NCBI GenBank assembly: GCA_023139775.1
Contig: JAGLMY010000112.1
Location: 1-54,514 of the forward strand
Source: a bacterium
GTDB taxonomy: Bacteria > Oederibacteriota > JAAXVQ01 > JAUVAV01
DNA length: 54,514 bases
Direction of reading: 5' to 3'
Every line of letters starts with the position of its first letter. The first letter of the stretch is position 1. This document shows, piece by piece, positions 44,505-52,307 of the stretch. A program made the translations under genes and the position numbers. The notes under the pieces were generated by a model. It did no database searches, was not told where the DNA came from, and saw only the letters and a program-made list of their open reading frames with translations.

Positions 44505-45962
44505 ATGGCCAAACCAACCGGATTTTTAGAATACGCACGTAAAGATCCGCCCAGGCGCAAGGTGAAGGATCGGATAAAGGATTTTGCTGAAATTGAACAA
44601 TTGCTTTCTCCGGAGCAACTGGAAATCCAGGCAGCACGCTGCATGGATTGTGGGATTCCTTCCTGTCATGCGTATGGTTGTCCGGTGTGCAATCTGATAC
44701 CGGATTGGAATGATATGCTCTATAAGCAACAGTGGCGCAAAGCCCTGGATCTGCTCCACAGCACGAATAATTTTCCGGAATTTACCGGCCGGATTTGTCC
44801 GGCGCCCTGTGAACCGGCTTGCACCTTGGCCATTAATCAGCAGCCGGTAACGATTCGTCAGATTGAACTGCAGATTGTGGAAAGAGGCTGGCAAGAAGGC
44901 TGGATTCAACCGCAACCTGCTAAAGAGAAAACAGGAAACAAAGTGGCGGTGATCGGTTCCGGACCCGCGGGATTAGCTGCTGCCCAGCAGTTGGCGCGTT
45001 GTGGTCATGCGGTTACAGTGTTTGAAAAAGCAGACCGGATTGGCGGGTATTTACGCTACGGTATCCCGGATTATAAATTGGAAAAAAGTGTTATTGACCG
45101 CCGGCTGAAACAGATGAAAGCAGAAGGCGTAATTTTCAAGACCAAAGTTAATGTGGGTAAAACATTAAAAGTCACTAAGTTGTTAAAAGAGTATGCTGCT
45201 GTAGTTATCACAGTGGGAGCCGGTGAACCACGTGATTTGCAGGTGCCAGGCCGGAATCTCAAGGGTGTGCATTATGCTTTGGAGTTCTTGACTCAGCAAA
45301 ATAAAATCAATGTCAATGATAAAATACCGCAAAAAGACCGGATCAATGCCAAAGGCAAAGATGTGGTAGTAGTCGGCGGCGGAGATACCGGATCTGACTG
45401 TATTGGGACCAGTGTGCGTCAGGGTGCGAAAAAAATTACCCAGATTGAACTCTTGTCCAAACCACCGGAAACCGGTAATCAGGCCACACCCTGGCCAAGC
45501 TGGCCTATAATTTTACGGACCTCCAGTTCGCAGGAAGAAGGTTGTGTGCGTATGTGGGACATCGGCACACAAAGACTGGTTGGCGCCCAGGGCCGGGTCA
45601 AGGCGTTGCAGGCGGTTCGTCTAAAATGGTCTTTTCCCAAAGGCGGACGACCGACTTTTGAAACTATTGCCGGATCGGAATTTGAATTAAAGGCGGATTT
45701 AATATTTCTGGCCATGGGATTTGCGCATGCCCAACATGGTCCGTTGGTAAAAGAATTAAAATTGAAATTGGATCTCAGAGGGAATATTGTGGTGTCTGAT
45801 CATTTTATGACTTCGCACAAAGGTGTTTTCGCGGCTGGAGACGCGGAGTATGGCGCTTCACTGGTGGTGCGAGCTATTCGGCGCGGGCGTCTGGCTGCTG
45901 AAGGTGTGGATGCATATTTAAAGAGAGCTAAACCGCGGCGGCCGGCGGTTAAGAAAAAATAA
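44505..45962 (+). CDS. gltD: Glutamate synthase small (beta) subunit
   Basis: GltD is an NADPH-oxidising flavoprotein that feeds electrons to GltB. The 485-residue protein has the N-terminal double [4Fe-4S] region (CMDCGIPSCHAYGCPVC and CPAPCEPAC), the FAD-binding GSGPAGLAAAQQLA, the VFEKADRIGGYLRYGIPDYK stretch and the NADPH-binding VVGGGDTGSDCIG. A GGAGG ribosome site precedes the ATG. It follows gltB on the same strand across a repeat-filled gap. Confidence 0.96.
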   Translation: MAKPTGFLEYARKDPPRRKVKDRIKDFAEIEQLLSPEQLEIQAARCMDCGIPSCHAYGCPVCNLIPDWNDMLYKQQWRKALDLLHSTNNFPEFTGRICPAPCEPACTLAINQQPVTIRQIELQIVERGWQEGWIQPQPAKEKTGNKVAVIGSGPAGLAAAQQLARCGHAVTVFEKADRIGGYLRYGIPDYKLEKSVIDRRLKQMKAEGVIFKTKVNVGKTLKVTKLLKEYAAVVITVGAGEPRDLQVPGRNLKGVHYALEFLTQQNKINVNDKIPQKDRINAKGKDVVVVGGGDTGSDCIGTSVRQGAKKITQIELLSKPPETGNQATPWPSWPIILRTSSSQEEGCVRMWDIGTQRLVGAQGRVKALQAVRLKWSFPKGGRPTFETIAGSEFELKADLIFLAMGFAHAQHGPLVKELKLKLDLRGNIVVSDHFMTSHKGVFAAGDAEYGASLVVRAIRRGRLAAEGVDAYLKRAKPRRPAVKKK

Positions 45963-46074
45963 TAGGCTTACTGCTTACCGGATAGCCGCAATCCGGAACT
46001 TCGAATTTGGTAGTATTCGGATCAAAAAAGATTATAATAAAAGCTATAATTTTCTATTTTTGGGAGAAGTAAAG

Positions 46075-46503
46075 ATGATAAAAAACCCGCGTATTTTTTG
46101 TGTGGACAAAAATCCGAAATCATTAAGGTCTTTGGTATATTTATTAAGAACCGAGAAATATTACGTATTGGCGGCATCTACGGTGGTCAAAGCCTTTGAG
46201 ATTATTCAAAAAGAGCAACAACTGGACATGGTGATAGTCAACTCGACCAATATTCATCAGGCCGATACGCCGGCCAGCTCAGAAGAAAAACATGAGAAAG
46301 AATTTCAGATTGCCGCGACAGTACGGGAAAAGTTCGGGAATATTCCTATATTATTTGTTGTCCCTTTATTGCGACGAAAAGAGATTGAAAAATTTGCCTC
46401 GCTTAAAAATTCGGAACTTCTGTTTCCGCCCTATGAACCCAGTTATTTTTTATATGTGGTAAAAAATGGTTTGGCCGGCGGATATTTGTTGGACAATTTA
46501 TAG
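46075..46503 (+). CDS. Receiver-like protein lacking the phosphoacceptor aspartate
   Basis: This is a stand-alone response-regulator fold of about 142 residues. The opening PRIFCVDKNPKSLRSLVYLL and the pattern of alternating strands and helices fit CheY. At the expected phosphorylation position the sequence is MVIVNSTN, with Asn56 instead of Asp, and an extra 15-20 residue insert follows. It probably is a pseudo-receiver acting through protein contacts. The ATG at 46075 is chosen because GGGAGAAG lies 6-13 bases upstream. A longer TTG start (46060) would place that site inside the gene. The J-domain gene follows 19 bases downstream. Confidence 0.6.
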   Translation: MIKNPRIFCVDKNPKSLRSLVYLLRTEKYYVLAASTVVKAFEIIQKEQQLDMVIVNSTNIHQADTPASSEEKHEKEFQIAATVREKFGNIPILFVVPLLRRKEIEKFASLKNSELLFPPYEPSYFLYVVKNGLAGGYLLDNL

Positions 46504-46522
46504 CCATCTTAGGATAAGTGAT

Positions 46523-46963
46523 ATGAGTAAGTTACATAGTTATATGTGGTTTGCCATTGTGGTGATTTATTTGCTCATGCCCTGGGATCTGCATCCTTCT
46601 TTGTTGGATGATATCCTGGTTTTTGGGGTGTACTTAATATATGTAGTACGTCATATGAACAAGCTCAAAGCTGCCCAGCACGCGTATCGTCACGCAAAAA
46701 AGCAGGATCGGACACAGACCCGAAGTTCGGAATCCTTTGTGGATACAGATGAACCGATAACCTTGCAAAATGCCTATCGCATCTTGGAAGTAACCCCCGC
46801 GGCTTCCAGGGAAGAAATTCGAAATTCCTTTCGTAAACGAGTGGCTGAAAACCATCCGGATAAAGTGAGTCACCTCAGTCAAGCGCTGCGGGAAAGAGCG
46901 AACGAACTTACCTCGCGGATTAATCGTGCCTACAACATAGTGAAAAAGCATAAAAATATGTGA
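46523..46963 (+). CDS. Membrane-anchored DnaJ-domain protein with DUF1232-like span
   Basis: The 146-residue protein has two parts. The N-terminal YLLMPWDLHPSLLDDILVFG has the Y..P.DL.P...DD pattern of DUF1232 and forms one or two membrane spans (about 5-40). The C-terminal J-domain (about 85-145) has YRILEVTPAASREEIRNSFR and the HPD motif in ENHPDKVSHL, needed to stimulate DnaK. The ATG at 46523 has AGGA eight bases upstream. An upstream in-frame start at 46466 lies inside the previous gene and is not favoured. It would recruit DnaK to the membrane, but partners are unknown. Confidence 0.78.
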   Translation: MSKLHSYMWFAIVVIYLLMPWDLHPSLLDDILVFGVYLIYVVRHMNKLKAAQHAYRHAKKQDRTQTRSSESFVDTDEPITLQNAYRILEVTPAASREEIRNSFRKRVAENHPDKVSHLSQALRERANELTSRINRAYNIVKKHKNM

Positions 46964-46981
46964 GGTTAGTCAGGTTGAGGC

Positions 46982-47152
46982 GAAAAAAAAGATTTACCTC
47001 TGGAATGATTTGGGCGCTACTCCTCAGGCCGGTCCGGGGAGTTGGATCGTGCTCGCAAGGCTGGATATACAGTGTGTGAATTTTGTCTGCCCAAACAGAA
47101 ACCTGGTGATTCCAAATCAAGCGGAAAAGAAGGAAAAAAACAGGCCGATTAA
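46982..47152 (+). pseudogene. Possible frameshifted remnant of a small CxxC protein
   Basis: The frame ending with TAA at 47150-47152 reads DRARKAGYTVCEFCLPKQKP and then a lysine-rich tail. The segment EAR.AGY..C..C is reminiscent of small zinc-ribbon-like tails. A neighbouring frame just upstream reads KKKIYLWNDLGATPQAG and stays open across the join, so one indel near 47040 could unite them. No ribosome site is visible and the end overlaps the minus-strand small gene, so this may be chance. Confidence 0.2.
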
Positions 47153-47284
47153 ACCTCCGATAATAATAACGCTGAATATTGTTGTGTCGGACACTTCGGA
47201 TTTTCCGGCTGGTTTTTCATCGATTCCCATTTCGATTTGAGATTTCACTTGGGTATCGTTTTTTGGGGTTTTAGTGAGACCCAT
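47117..47284 (-). CDS. Small single-span membrane protein (55 residues)
   Basis: The ATG (complement of 47282-47284) has GGGAGG eight bases upstream on the minus strand, a strong ribosome site. The protein is polar for its first ~35 residues (MGLTKTPKNDTQVKS) and ends in one membrane span (TIFSVIIIGGLIGLFFSFF), giving a tail-anchored layout. No family is recognised. It stands alone and points toward the J-domain gene. A longer in-frame start at 47368 lacks support. Confidence 0.5.
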   Translation of the reverse strand: MGLTKTPKNDTQVKSQIEMGIDEKPAGKSEVSDTTIFSVIIIGGLIGLFFSFFSA

Positions 47285-47374
47285 GATGTTTGCCTCCCAA
47301 TACTGCGTGTTTGTTTGTATTTTACTTTTTAGACCGCGGGGGTTTGATTTAGTTCCCCGGCAGGGCACTTTTTT

Positions 47375-47412
47375 GTATTTTCAAGCGATATCACTCGAAA
47401 ATACGCTAGCGT
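47375..47412. promoter_or_regulatory. Operator-like dyads upstream of the small membrane protein gene
   Basis: GTATTTTC (47375-47382) and GAAAATAC (47397-47404) form the arms of a 30-base dyad with an AGCGATATCACT centre. The perfect palindrome ACGCTAGCGT (47403-47412) overlaps its end. They lie about 95-130 bases from the minus-strand small gene and about 160 bases before the RLP gene. They could bind a regulator of either gene, but no function is shown. Confidence 0.35.
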
Positions 47413-47429
47413 CGATTTTTGGACAGACG

Positions 47430-47543
47430 TTAAGGGGGACGTTGTTCGGTAATACGGTTATCTTTATTTGATGACTCTTTGGATTTTTTCATAAATATTA
47501 GTGGTTTTGGATAACCGTATTACCGAACAACGTCCCCCGTTAA
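47430..47543. repeat. 114-bp inverted-repeat element with 29-bp arms next to the RLP gene
   Basis: The left arm GGGGGACGTTGTTCGGTAAT continues to TACGGTTATC (47434-47462), and its exact reverse complement occupies 47511-47539. TTAA lies just outside both arms (47430-47433, 47540-47543) with one extra base on the right. The middle is 48 A/T-rich bases. The layout is that of a small non-autonomous mobile element. It ends 25 bases before the RLP start, so that gene's promoter must be inside or beyond the element. Confidence 0.8.
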
Positions 47544-47568
47544 TATAAAAAAAACGAGAGATAAATCC

Positions 47569-49152
47569 ATGGTTGATCAAATACATATTTATTATGAAGT
47601 GACCTGCGCGCGTGGCAGCCATATCGAGCAAATCAGTCATGCCATTGCTCTGGAACAGACAGTGGAAGTGCCGGATGATTGTATACATTCTGATTTTGTT
47701 CGCGAGCATATTGTCGGCCAGGTGTTGGAAATCTCACCGCTGGAAAAAAAAGACAATACCTATCTGGTGGTGATTGGGTATGCGCCGGATATTACTGCCT
47801 ATCAGATTCCGCAGTTCCTCAATCTTTTTTTCGGGAATATTTCTCTAAAAAATTATATCCGTATCGTGAATGTTACTTTGCCGGAGTGTTTTCTGGAACA
47901 GTTCAGCGGTCCGAATTACGGTATTTCCGGGATTCGCAAAATACTTGGGGTCTATGACCGTCCTTTGGCGGCCACAGCCTTAAAACCCATGGGCAGCACG
48001 CCTGAAACATTGGCGAACATGGCTGAAGCTTTTGCCTTGGGTGGCGGTGATATCATTAAAGATGATCACGGACTGACGGATCATTCATTTTGTCCGTTTG
48101 AAAAGCGTGTCCGCTTGTGTCAGGAAGCAATACAACGTGTGAACCTGAAGACCGGGCGCCAGACGCTATATTTTCCAAATGTGCTGGGAAGCGCTGAACA
48201 ACTGGGAAAACAGGTTGAGTTTGCCGTCAAACAGGGCGTGCGCGGGGTGTTGATCTCTCCCTTTTTGGTTGGTCCGGATATACTCCGGCATTTGTCAGCG
48301 CAGCACAAAATACTGTTCATGGCACATCCGGCTTTTACCGGCACTCACTTCCATGATCCTCAGCATGGTATTATTCCGGCAGTTTTGTTGGGAACCTTGT
48401 TTCGTTTGTTAGGAGCGGATATTTCGGTTTATCCCAACAGCGGAGGACGATTTGGATTTAGTGTGGATGAGTGTTTGGGAATCAGTGAGGCTTTGCAAAA
48501 ACCATTGGGAAAGATGAAACCTGCTTTTCCCGGTCCGGCCGGCGGCATGCAGTTGAATTCCATAGAAATCATGGCAAAGCAGTATGGCGTAGAAGCGATT
48601 TACATTATTGGCGGTGCTTTGTTGCAACATTCGCGTGATTTGCAGCAGAGCACGCGTATTTTTATGCAAAAGATACGATCTTTGTTTAAGGAACGATTGA
48701 CTACCCCTGTTTATGAAATGATTTCAGCAGGTGACTGGGGAGGTGGATCTGCCGGGCAAGATCGTCGATCCCACTTGGCCTGGCAATCCGATTTTACCTG
48801 GACCGGTCGTGCCGCAGAAGCGTACAAAGCAGAGAGTGGGTTGGCCTTTGCTAAGATCCGACGGCAGGAATTGATAGGCAAGCATGGGGAGAAAACCGGT
48901 TTTGATCTGCGCTATTTCCAAATTGAGCCACAGGGATTTTCCAGTCTGGAAAAGCACAGGCACGAACATGTGATTATTGCTGTGCGCGGGCAGGGTGTGC
49001 TGCAGTTGGGCAAGCGGCAAATTTTACTCAAACCTCACGATATTGCGTATGTGGAACCAGACCTAGTTCATCAGATCCGGAATGAGTCCGCAGAACCGTT
49101 TGGTTTCTTCTGTATAGTTGATCATGAACGGGACAAGCCAATAGCGCCCTAG
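47569..49152 (+). CDS. RuBisCO-like protein (form IV) fused to a C-terminal cupin domain
   Basis: The 527-residue protein has a RuBisCO large-chain fold (about 1-425) joined to a cupin (about 443-522). In the RuBisCO part the active-site lysine is kept (LKPMG, Lys139), but the next catalytic Lys is Met141. The metal site reads GGGDIIKDDHG, with Lys164 and Asp166 kept and the third ligand Glu replaced by His167. Loop GPAGG replaces the usual SGG. It is therefore not a carboxylase. KDDHG is the pattern of the photo-type/R. rubrum-like RLPs, which act in methylthioadenosine salvage. The cupin has KHRHEHV (His463, His465, His467) and DLVHQ (His501) as metal ligands. It ends at a TAG touching a GTAGGGG palindrome. 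GAGAG precedes the ATG weakly. Confidence 0.85.
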   Translation: MVDQIHIYYEVTCARGSHIEQISHAIALEQTVEVPDDCIHSDFVREHIVGQVLEISPLEKKDNTYLVVIGYAPDITAYQIPQFLNLFFGNISLKNYIRIVNVTLPECFLEQFSGPNYGISGIRKILGVYDRPLAATALKPMGSTPETLANMAEAFALGGGDIIKDDHGLTDHSFCPFEKRVRLCQEAIQRVNLKTGRQTLYFPNVLGSAEQLGKQVEFAVKQGVRGVLISPFLVGPDILRHLSAQHKILFMAHPAFTGTHFHDPQHGIIPAVLLGTLFRLLGADISVYPNSGGRFGFSVDECLGISEALQKPLGKMKPAFPGPAGGMQLNSIEIMAKQYGVEAIYIIGGALLQHSRDLQQSTRIFMQKIRSLFKERLTTPVYEMISAGDWGGGSAGQDRRSHLAWQSDFTWTGRAAEAYKAESGLAFAKIRRQELIGKHGEKTGFDLRYFQIEPQGFSSLEKHRHEHVIIAVRGQGVLQLGKRQILLKPHDIAYVEPDLVHQIRNESAEPFGFFCIVDHERDKPIAP

Positions 49153-49176
49153 TAGGGGCAACCTTCACGGTTGCCC
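49152..49176. repeat. Truncated GTAGGGGCAACC palindrome at the end of the RLP gene
   Basis: GTAGGGGCAACC (49152-49163) pairs with GGTTGCCC (49169-49176), and the final CCTAC edge is lost. Its first G is the last base of the RLP stop codon. Confidence 0.75.
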
Positions 49177-49270
49177 AGTATATTGGTTGGTTTTTTTTAC
49201 ATTACTCATGCCGGGCACCCAGATGATCTCCTGCCTGCTGTGTGCTGGTCTCAACTCTTCCTGCATAACC

Positions 49271-49336
49271 TTTGACAGGATCAACAGAATCCACAGGATT
49301 TATAAAAAATCATCTCAATCCTGTTATTCTGTCAAA
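49271..49336. repeat. TTTGACAGGAT...ATTCTGTCAAA inverted repeat
   Basis: TTTGACAGGATCAACAGAAT with the following CCACAGGATT (49271-49300) forms an inverted repeat with AATCCTGTTATTCTGTCAAA (49317-49336), with some gaps. It is a decayed dispersed repeat, different from the GTAGGG type. Confidence 0.6.
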
Positions 49337-49390
49337 AAAAAATTCTCTGCGCCTTTTGCCGTGAAGTAACATATCAGTGGAGCGAGAAAG

Positions 49391-49548
49391 ACATATGGTC
49401 TGCTAATTTATTTTTTTCCAGGGACGCGACTTGCCTCCGTATGTGCAAATTCAAAATTGCCGATCAGCTAAGTTATTTAGAATTTCGTATCCGGCTTGGT
49501 AAGAGCGCGCTTTCCCCTTGGGAAAAAATAAATTAGCAGACCATATGT
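49391..49548. repeat. 158-bp element with 28-bp terminal inverted repeats
   Basis: ACATATGGTCTGCTAATTTA plus a T-run and CC (49391-49419), and GGAAAAAATAAATTAGCAGA plus CCATATGT (49521-49548), are reverse complements apart from one T in the T-run. The inside is about 100 bases and has a weaker inner complementarity (GGGACGCG...CGCGC). Arms this well preserved suggest a recent insertion. Only this copy is in the window. Confidence 0.78.
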
Positions 49549-49758
49549 TTCCGGGTTATTTGACAAAACACAGCACTTCACTGACCTGTTACGCCGTGAA
49601 TGCGCTTCGTATTGCTTTTTTTCTCTTTCGTGTGATATGCTTCATTTGCGGCTTTTCTATACCGTGGATTATGCCACGGGGGAGCCACTCTTTTTAATTT
49701 TAGCTAAAAATAGTATATCAGCGATAATAAATATGACATAAAATTTCAGGAGGGCTAA

Positions 49759-52284
49759 ATGGGGTGCTATAAAAAAACAAGTAACATTTTCCGGTTTAGT
49801 ATCTTTACAGTTTTATTGGCGGTTTTAGGGAGCGGGTTAATTGTTTCCAGTTATGCAGAAACCCCGCTGGCGGATAATTCGTCCAGCCAGGTGAGGATTG
49901 CCTGGGATGAATTCAAAAAAATGCTAAAAATCGAGACTGATGAAATTAAATTAAGCTGGGATGAATTTAAAAAACTTTTAGCCCAAACCGGAAGTGAAGT
50001 CAAGGTGGAGTACAATATCCAGGATGGAATGGTGGTACTTGCGCGGGCACAGTTCAAACAATTACTGGATAAAATGAAACCGCTTGCAGTAACAGCAATT
50101 CAGCCTCCCAGAGATTATCTTATCACCAAAGCCGGCTATACAGGCAAGATGAGTAAGGAAAGCACAACTTTTACGGCCCGCTTGTATTTAGAAATATTTA
50201 AGCAAGAACGAAAGAACTATTCTAAGATCCCTCTCCTGCCCCAAGATATAGCCTTGCGCAAGATCAAATTGGATAATGCCTCAGCCTTGGTCATGAATGA
50301 AAGCGGTTGGTATGTGCTCACAACCGATAAAATCGGGCAACATGTCGTCGATTTGGAATTCTCGGTTAAATCAAATATCGCTAAAGGCCCGGAAGTACTT
50401 AATTTTAAAATCCCGCAAACTGCGATTACATTATTGAGGCTGGATATACCCCTGAAGCGGGTAAAAGTAGAGATTCCGCAAGCCAAGCATATGGTCATAT
50501 CCAGGAGCGCCAACCGCACCCAAATAGAGTCAGTGCTTTCAACGACCAACCATATTGAGGTTAAATTGCATCGTGCCTTGGTAGTAAAGAAAAAACGCGG
50601 ACCGGCTAAAATCTATGCCGAAACCATGAACCTGCTCTCGATTGAAGATGATGCCTTGCGCGTGAGCACAAAGTTGAAGCTGAATATTCTGCAAAATGCT
50701 GTTTCTCAGATAGAGTTGTTTGTGCCGGCAGGCTACAGTGTGCTCTATGTAAAAGACCAAAATTGGCAAGAGATCAGGGATTGGAGTACCCGGAAGGTAA
50801 AGCAACGCGAGGTGCTAACTCTGCCATTTGCAGGCGAAAAGGAAGGAACAGTTATCGTTACCATTGTATCTGAAAAGATATTTTCCGATACAACCAGTGA
50901 GCTGGAATTCGATGGATTTCAGGTTTTAAAAGCGATCAGGGAAACCGGTTATATAGGGGCTGAAAAAAAGAGTACGGCTGAAGCGGAGATTATTAAAGTG
51001 GATAATACTGATAGAGTGGATATCCAGGAATTGCCTTACGATCTGGTCGATATGTCCGCCAAGCCGCTTATTTTTGGATTGCGTTATTTGCGGCATCCTT
51101 TCCACTTGAAGTTGAAGATCACCAAACACGAGGAACTGCCTACTGTCAACACGGTGATAGATAATGCCAGCGTGATGTCGGTCTTGTTGGAAGAGGGTAA
51201 GGTGATAACCCGGGTTATCTATACTATACGAAATACCTGGAAGCAGTTTCTGGAGCTTAAACTGCCTGAAGACGCTGAGATATGGAGCCTTTATGTGAAT
51301 GGGAAACGGGAACTTCCGGCCAGGAATAAGGAAGGAAAATTCATGTTACCCCTGGTGCGCTCGAAAATCGAGGGAGAAAAGATTGTGCCTTTTGACATAG
51401 AGCTTCTCTATTATGCCAAGAACAGTAAATTTGCCAGGTTAGGCTCAAAACGATTGCCGTTTCCAACTGCGGATATAGTGGTAAGTAAAATGCTATGGTC
51501 TTGTTATTTTCCGGTTGATTATCAATTTATTTATTTTGGCGGCGCGATGGAAAAAGAAAAGATTGCTACTGGTATTCGTCCGCTGTTGGGCCGGAAACGG
51601 GTATTCACTTATAAAGATGTTAATGGATATAACCAGGTATTGGAAAGCTGGAACAGGCCAACGAAAAGCAGCAGAGTGAGTGGGAAAATGAAAAGGCTGC
51701 AAAACGCGTTGCAAAGTGAGTTTAGATCAAATGTGCAAAGAGATGAGGCGGTGTATTTAAATCAACTTAAACAAGAGATTGATTTTGCGCGGAATATCAG
51801 GGCAGAACAAGAGCAAGGTGCCATTGCCAAAGGCGGGGGCGGAGTGGCGCTGCTTAAGATTGAAGTGCCGGCTTCGGGTCAGCTTTACCGGTTTGCCAAG
51901 ACCCTGATTGAAGGGGAAGATTTATATTTGGATTTTCAATATGTCAAGGGATGGATCAGCACCATGGTTGTGATTTTTCTTCTTCTCCTGGCCGCCTATA
52001 TTATTTACCGGCTGAGAACAGTGATCAAAAGTGGATATCTGCGAATAAAAGCGTGGCTCGCAGCGCACCGGGAGTTTTGGGATAAATTTAAATCGCCCGA
52101 AGCTTCGCGGCTGCTGCTGGTTTTCGGCGCTTTTGTTTTTTGGTTTATCTCCCGGTTTGTTTTTGTGGTCCTGGTTCTGCTTTTTCTCATTGCCTGGCTT
52201 AAACCCGAGTGGCTTTTTCGGTCCCGGGCGAAGACGCCGGAACCGGCCAGGCTTTCTAAAAAAACATCGGCTTCACGAAAATAA
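49759..52284 (+). CDS. Hypothetical exported membrane protein with N-terminal WDEF repeats, paralogue 1
   Basis: Function unknown. The 841-residue protein has a signal peptide (FSIFTVLLAVLGSGLIVSSYA, as separate hydrophobic run about 11-33). A duplicated WDEFKK(M/L)L motif follows at Trp49 and Trp67. Then comes a long extracytoplasmic part rich in predicted beta strands (about 100-690) and C-terminal membrane spans (about 735-760, 785-825) with a basic tail. AGGAGGG directly precedes the ATG. It has two or three membrane passes and most of its mass outside the cytoplasm. The next gene is a clear paralogue 23 bases downstream, so they form an operon and probably a complex. No enzyme motif was found. 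Confidence 0.7.
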   Translation: MGCYKKTSNIFRFSIFTVLLAVLGSGLIVSSYAETPLADNSSSQVRIAWDEFKKMLKIETDEIKLSWDEFKKLLAQTGSEVKVEYNIQDGMVVLARAQFKQLLDKMKPLAVTAIQPPRDYLITKAGYTGKMSKESTTFTARLYLEIFKQERKNYSKIPLLPQDIALRKIKLDNASALVMNESGWYVLTTDKIGQHVVDLEFSVKSNIAKGPEVLNFKIPQTAITLLRLDIPLKRVKVEIPQAKHMVISRSANRTQIESVLSTTNHIEVKLHRALVVKKKRGPAKIYAETMNLLSIEDDALRVSTKLKLNILQNAVSQIELFVPAGYSVLYVKDQNWQEIRDWSTRKVKQREVLTLPFAGEKEGTVIVTIVSEKIFSDTTSELEFDGFQVLKAIRETGYIGAEKKSTAEAEIIKVDNTDRVDIQELPYDLVDMSAKPLIFGLRYLRHPFHLKLKITKHEELPTVNTVIDNASVMSVLLEEGKVITRVIYTIRNTWKQFLELKLPEDAEIWSLYVNGKRELPARNKEGKFMLPLVRSKIEGEKIVPFDIELLYYAKNSKFARLGSKRLPFPTADIVVSKMLWSCYFPVDYQFIYFGGAMEKEKIATGIRPLLGRKRVFTYKDVNGYNQVLESWNRPTKSSRVSGKMKRLQNALQSEFRSNVQRDEAVYLNQLKQEIDFARNIRAEQEQGAIAKGGGGVALLKIEVPASGQLYRFAKTLIEGEDLYLDFQYVKGWISTMVVIFLLLLAAYIIYRLRTVIKSGYLRIKAWLAAHREFWDKFKSPEASRLLLVFGAFVFWFISRFVFVVLVLLFLIAWLKPEWLFRSRAKTPEPARLSKKTSASRK

Positions 52285-52307
52285 AATTCTTTTCTTACGA
52301 GGCTAAA

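Larger units (their letters stand above)
49177..49758. other. Gene-free 580-bp region filled with repeat remnants
   Basis: Besides the two inverted-repeat elements listed separately, this stretch holds a fragment TTCTCTGCGCCTTTTGCCGTGAAG (49341-49365, resembling the gltB-gltD element). A C/T-rich stretch runs from about 49553 to 49700 and includes the short hairpin CCGTGG...CCACGG (about 49661-49681). No reading frame with a ribosome site was found except the downstream gene's own AGGAGGG. It probably collects insertions in a non-essential gap. Confidence 0.5.

Noticed and set aside
44505-45962. A dihydropyrimidine dehydrogenase or NfnA-like subunit instead of gltD
   Set aside because: Length, the cluster-binding N-terminus and direct adjacency to gltB fit the glutamate synthase small subunit best.
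46466-46522. Earlier start for the J-domain gene overlapping the receiver-like gene
   Set aside because: The added residues are not membrane- or J-domain-like, and the ATG at 46523 has its own well-spaced AGGA.
47569-49152. True RuBisCO (carbon fixation)
   Set aside because: The second active-site Lys is Met141, the metal ligand Glu is His167 and the phosphate loop is altered, so carboxylase activity is not expected.
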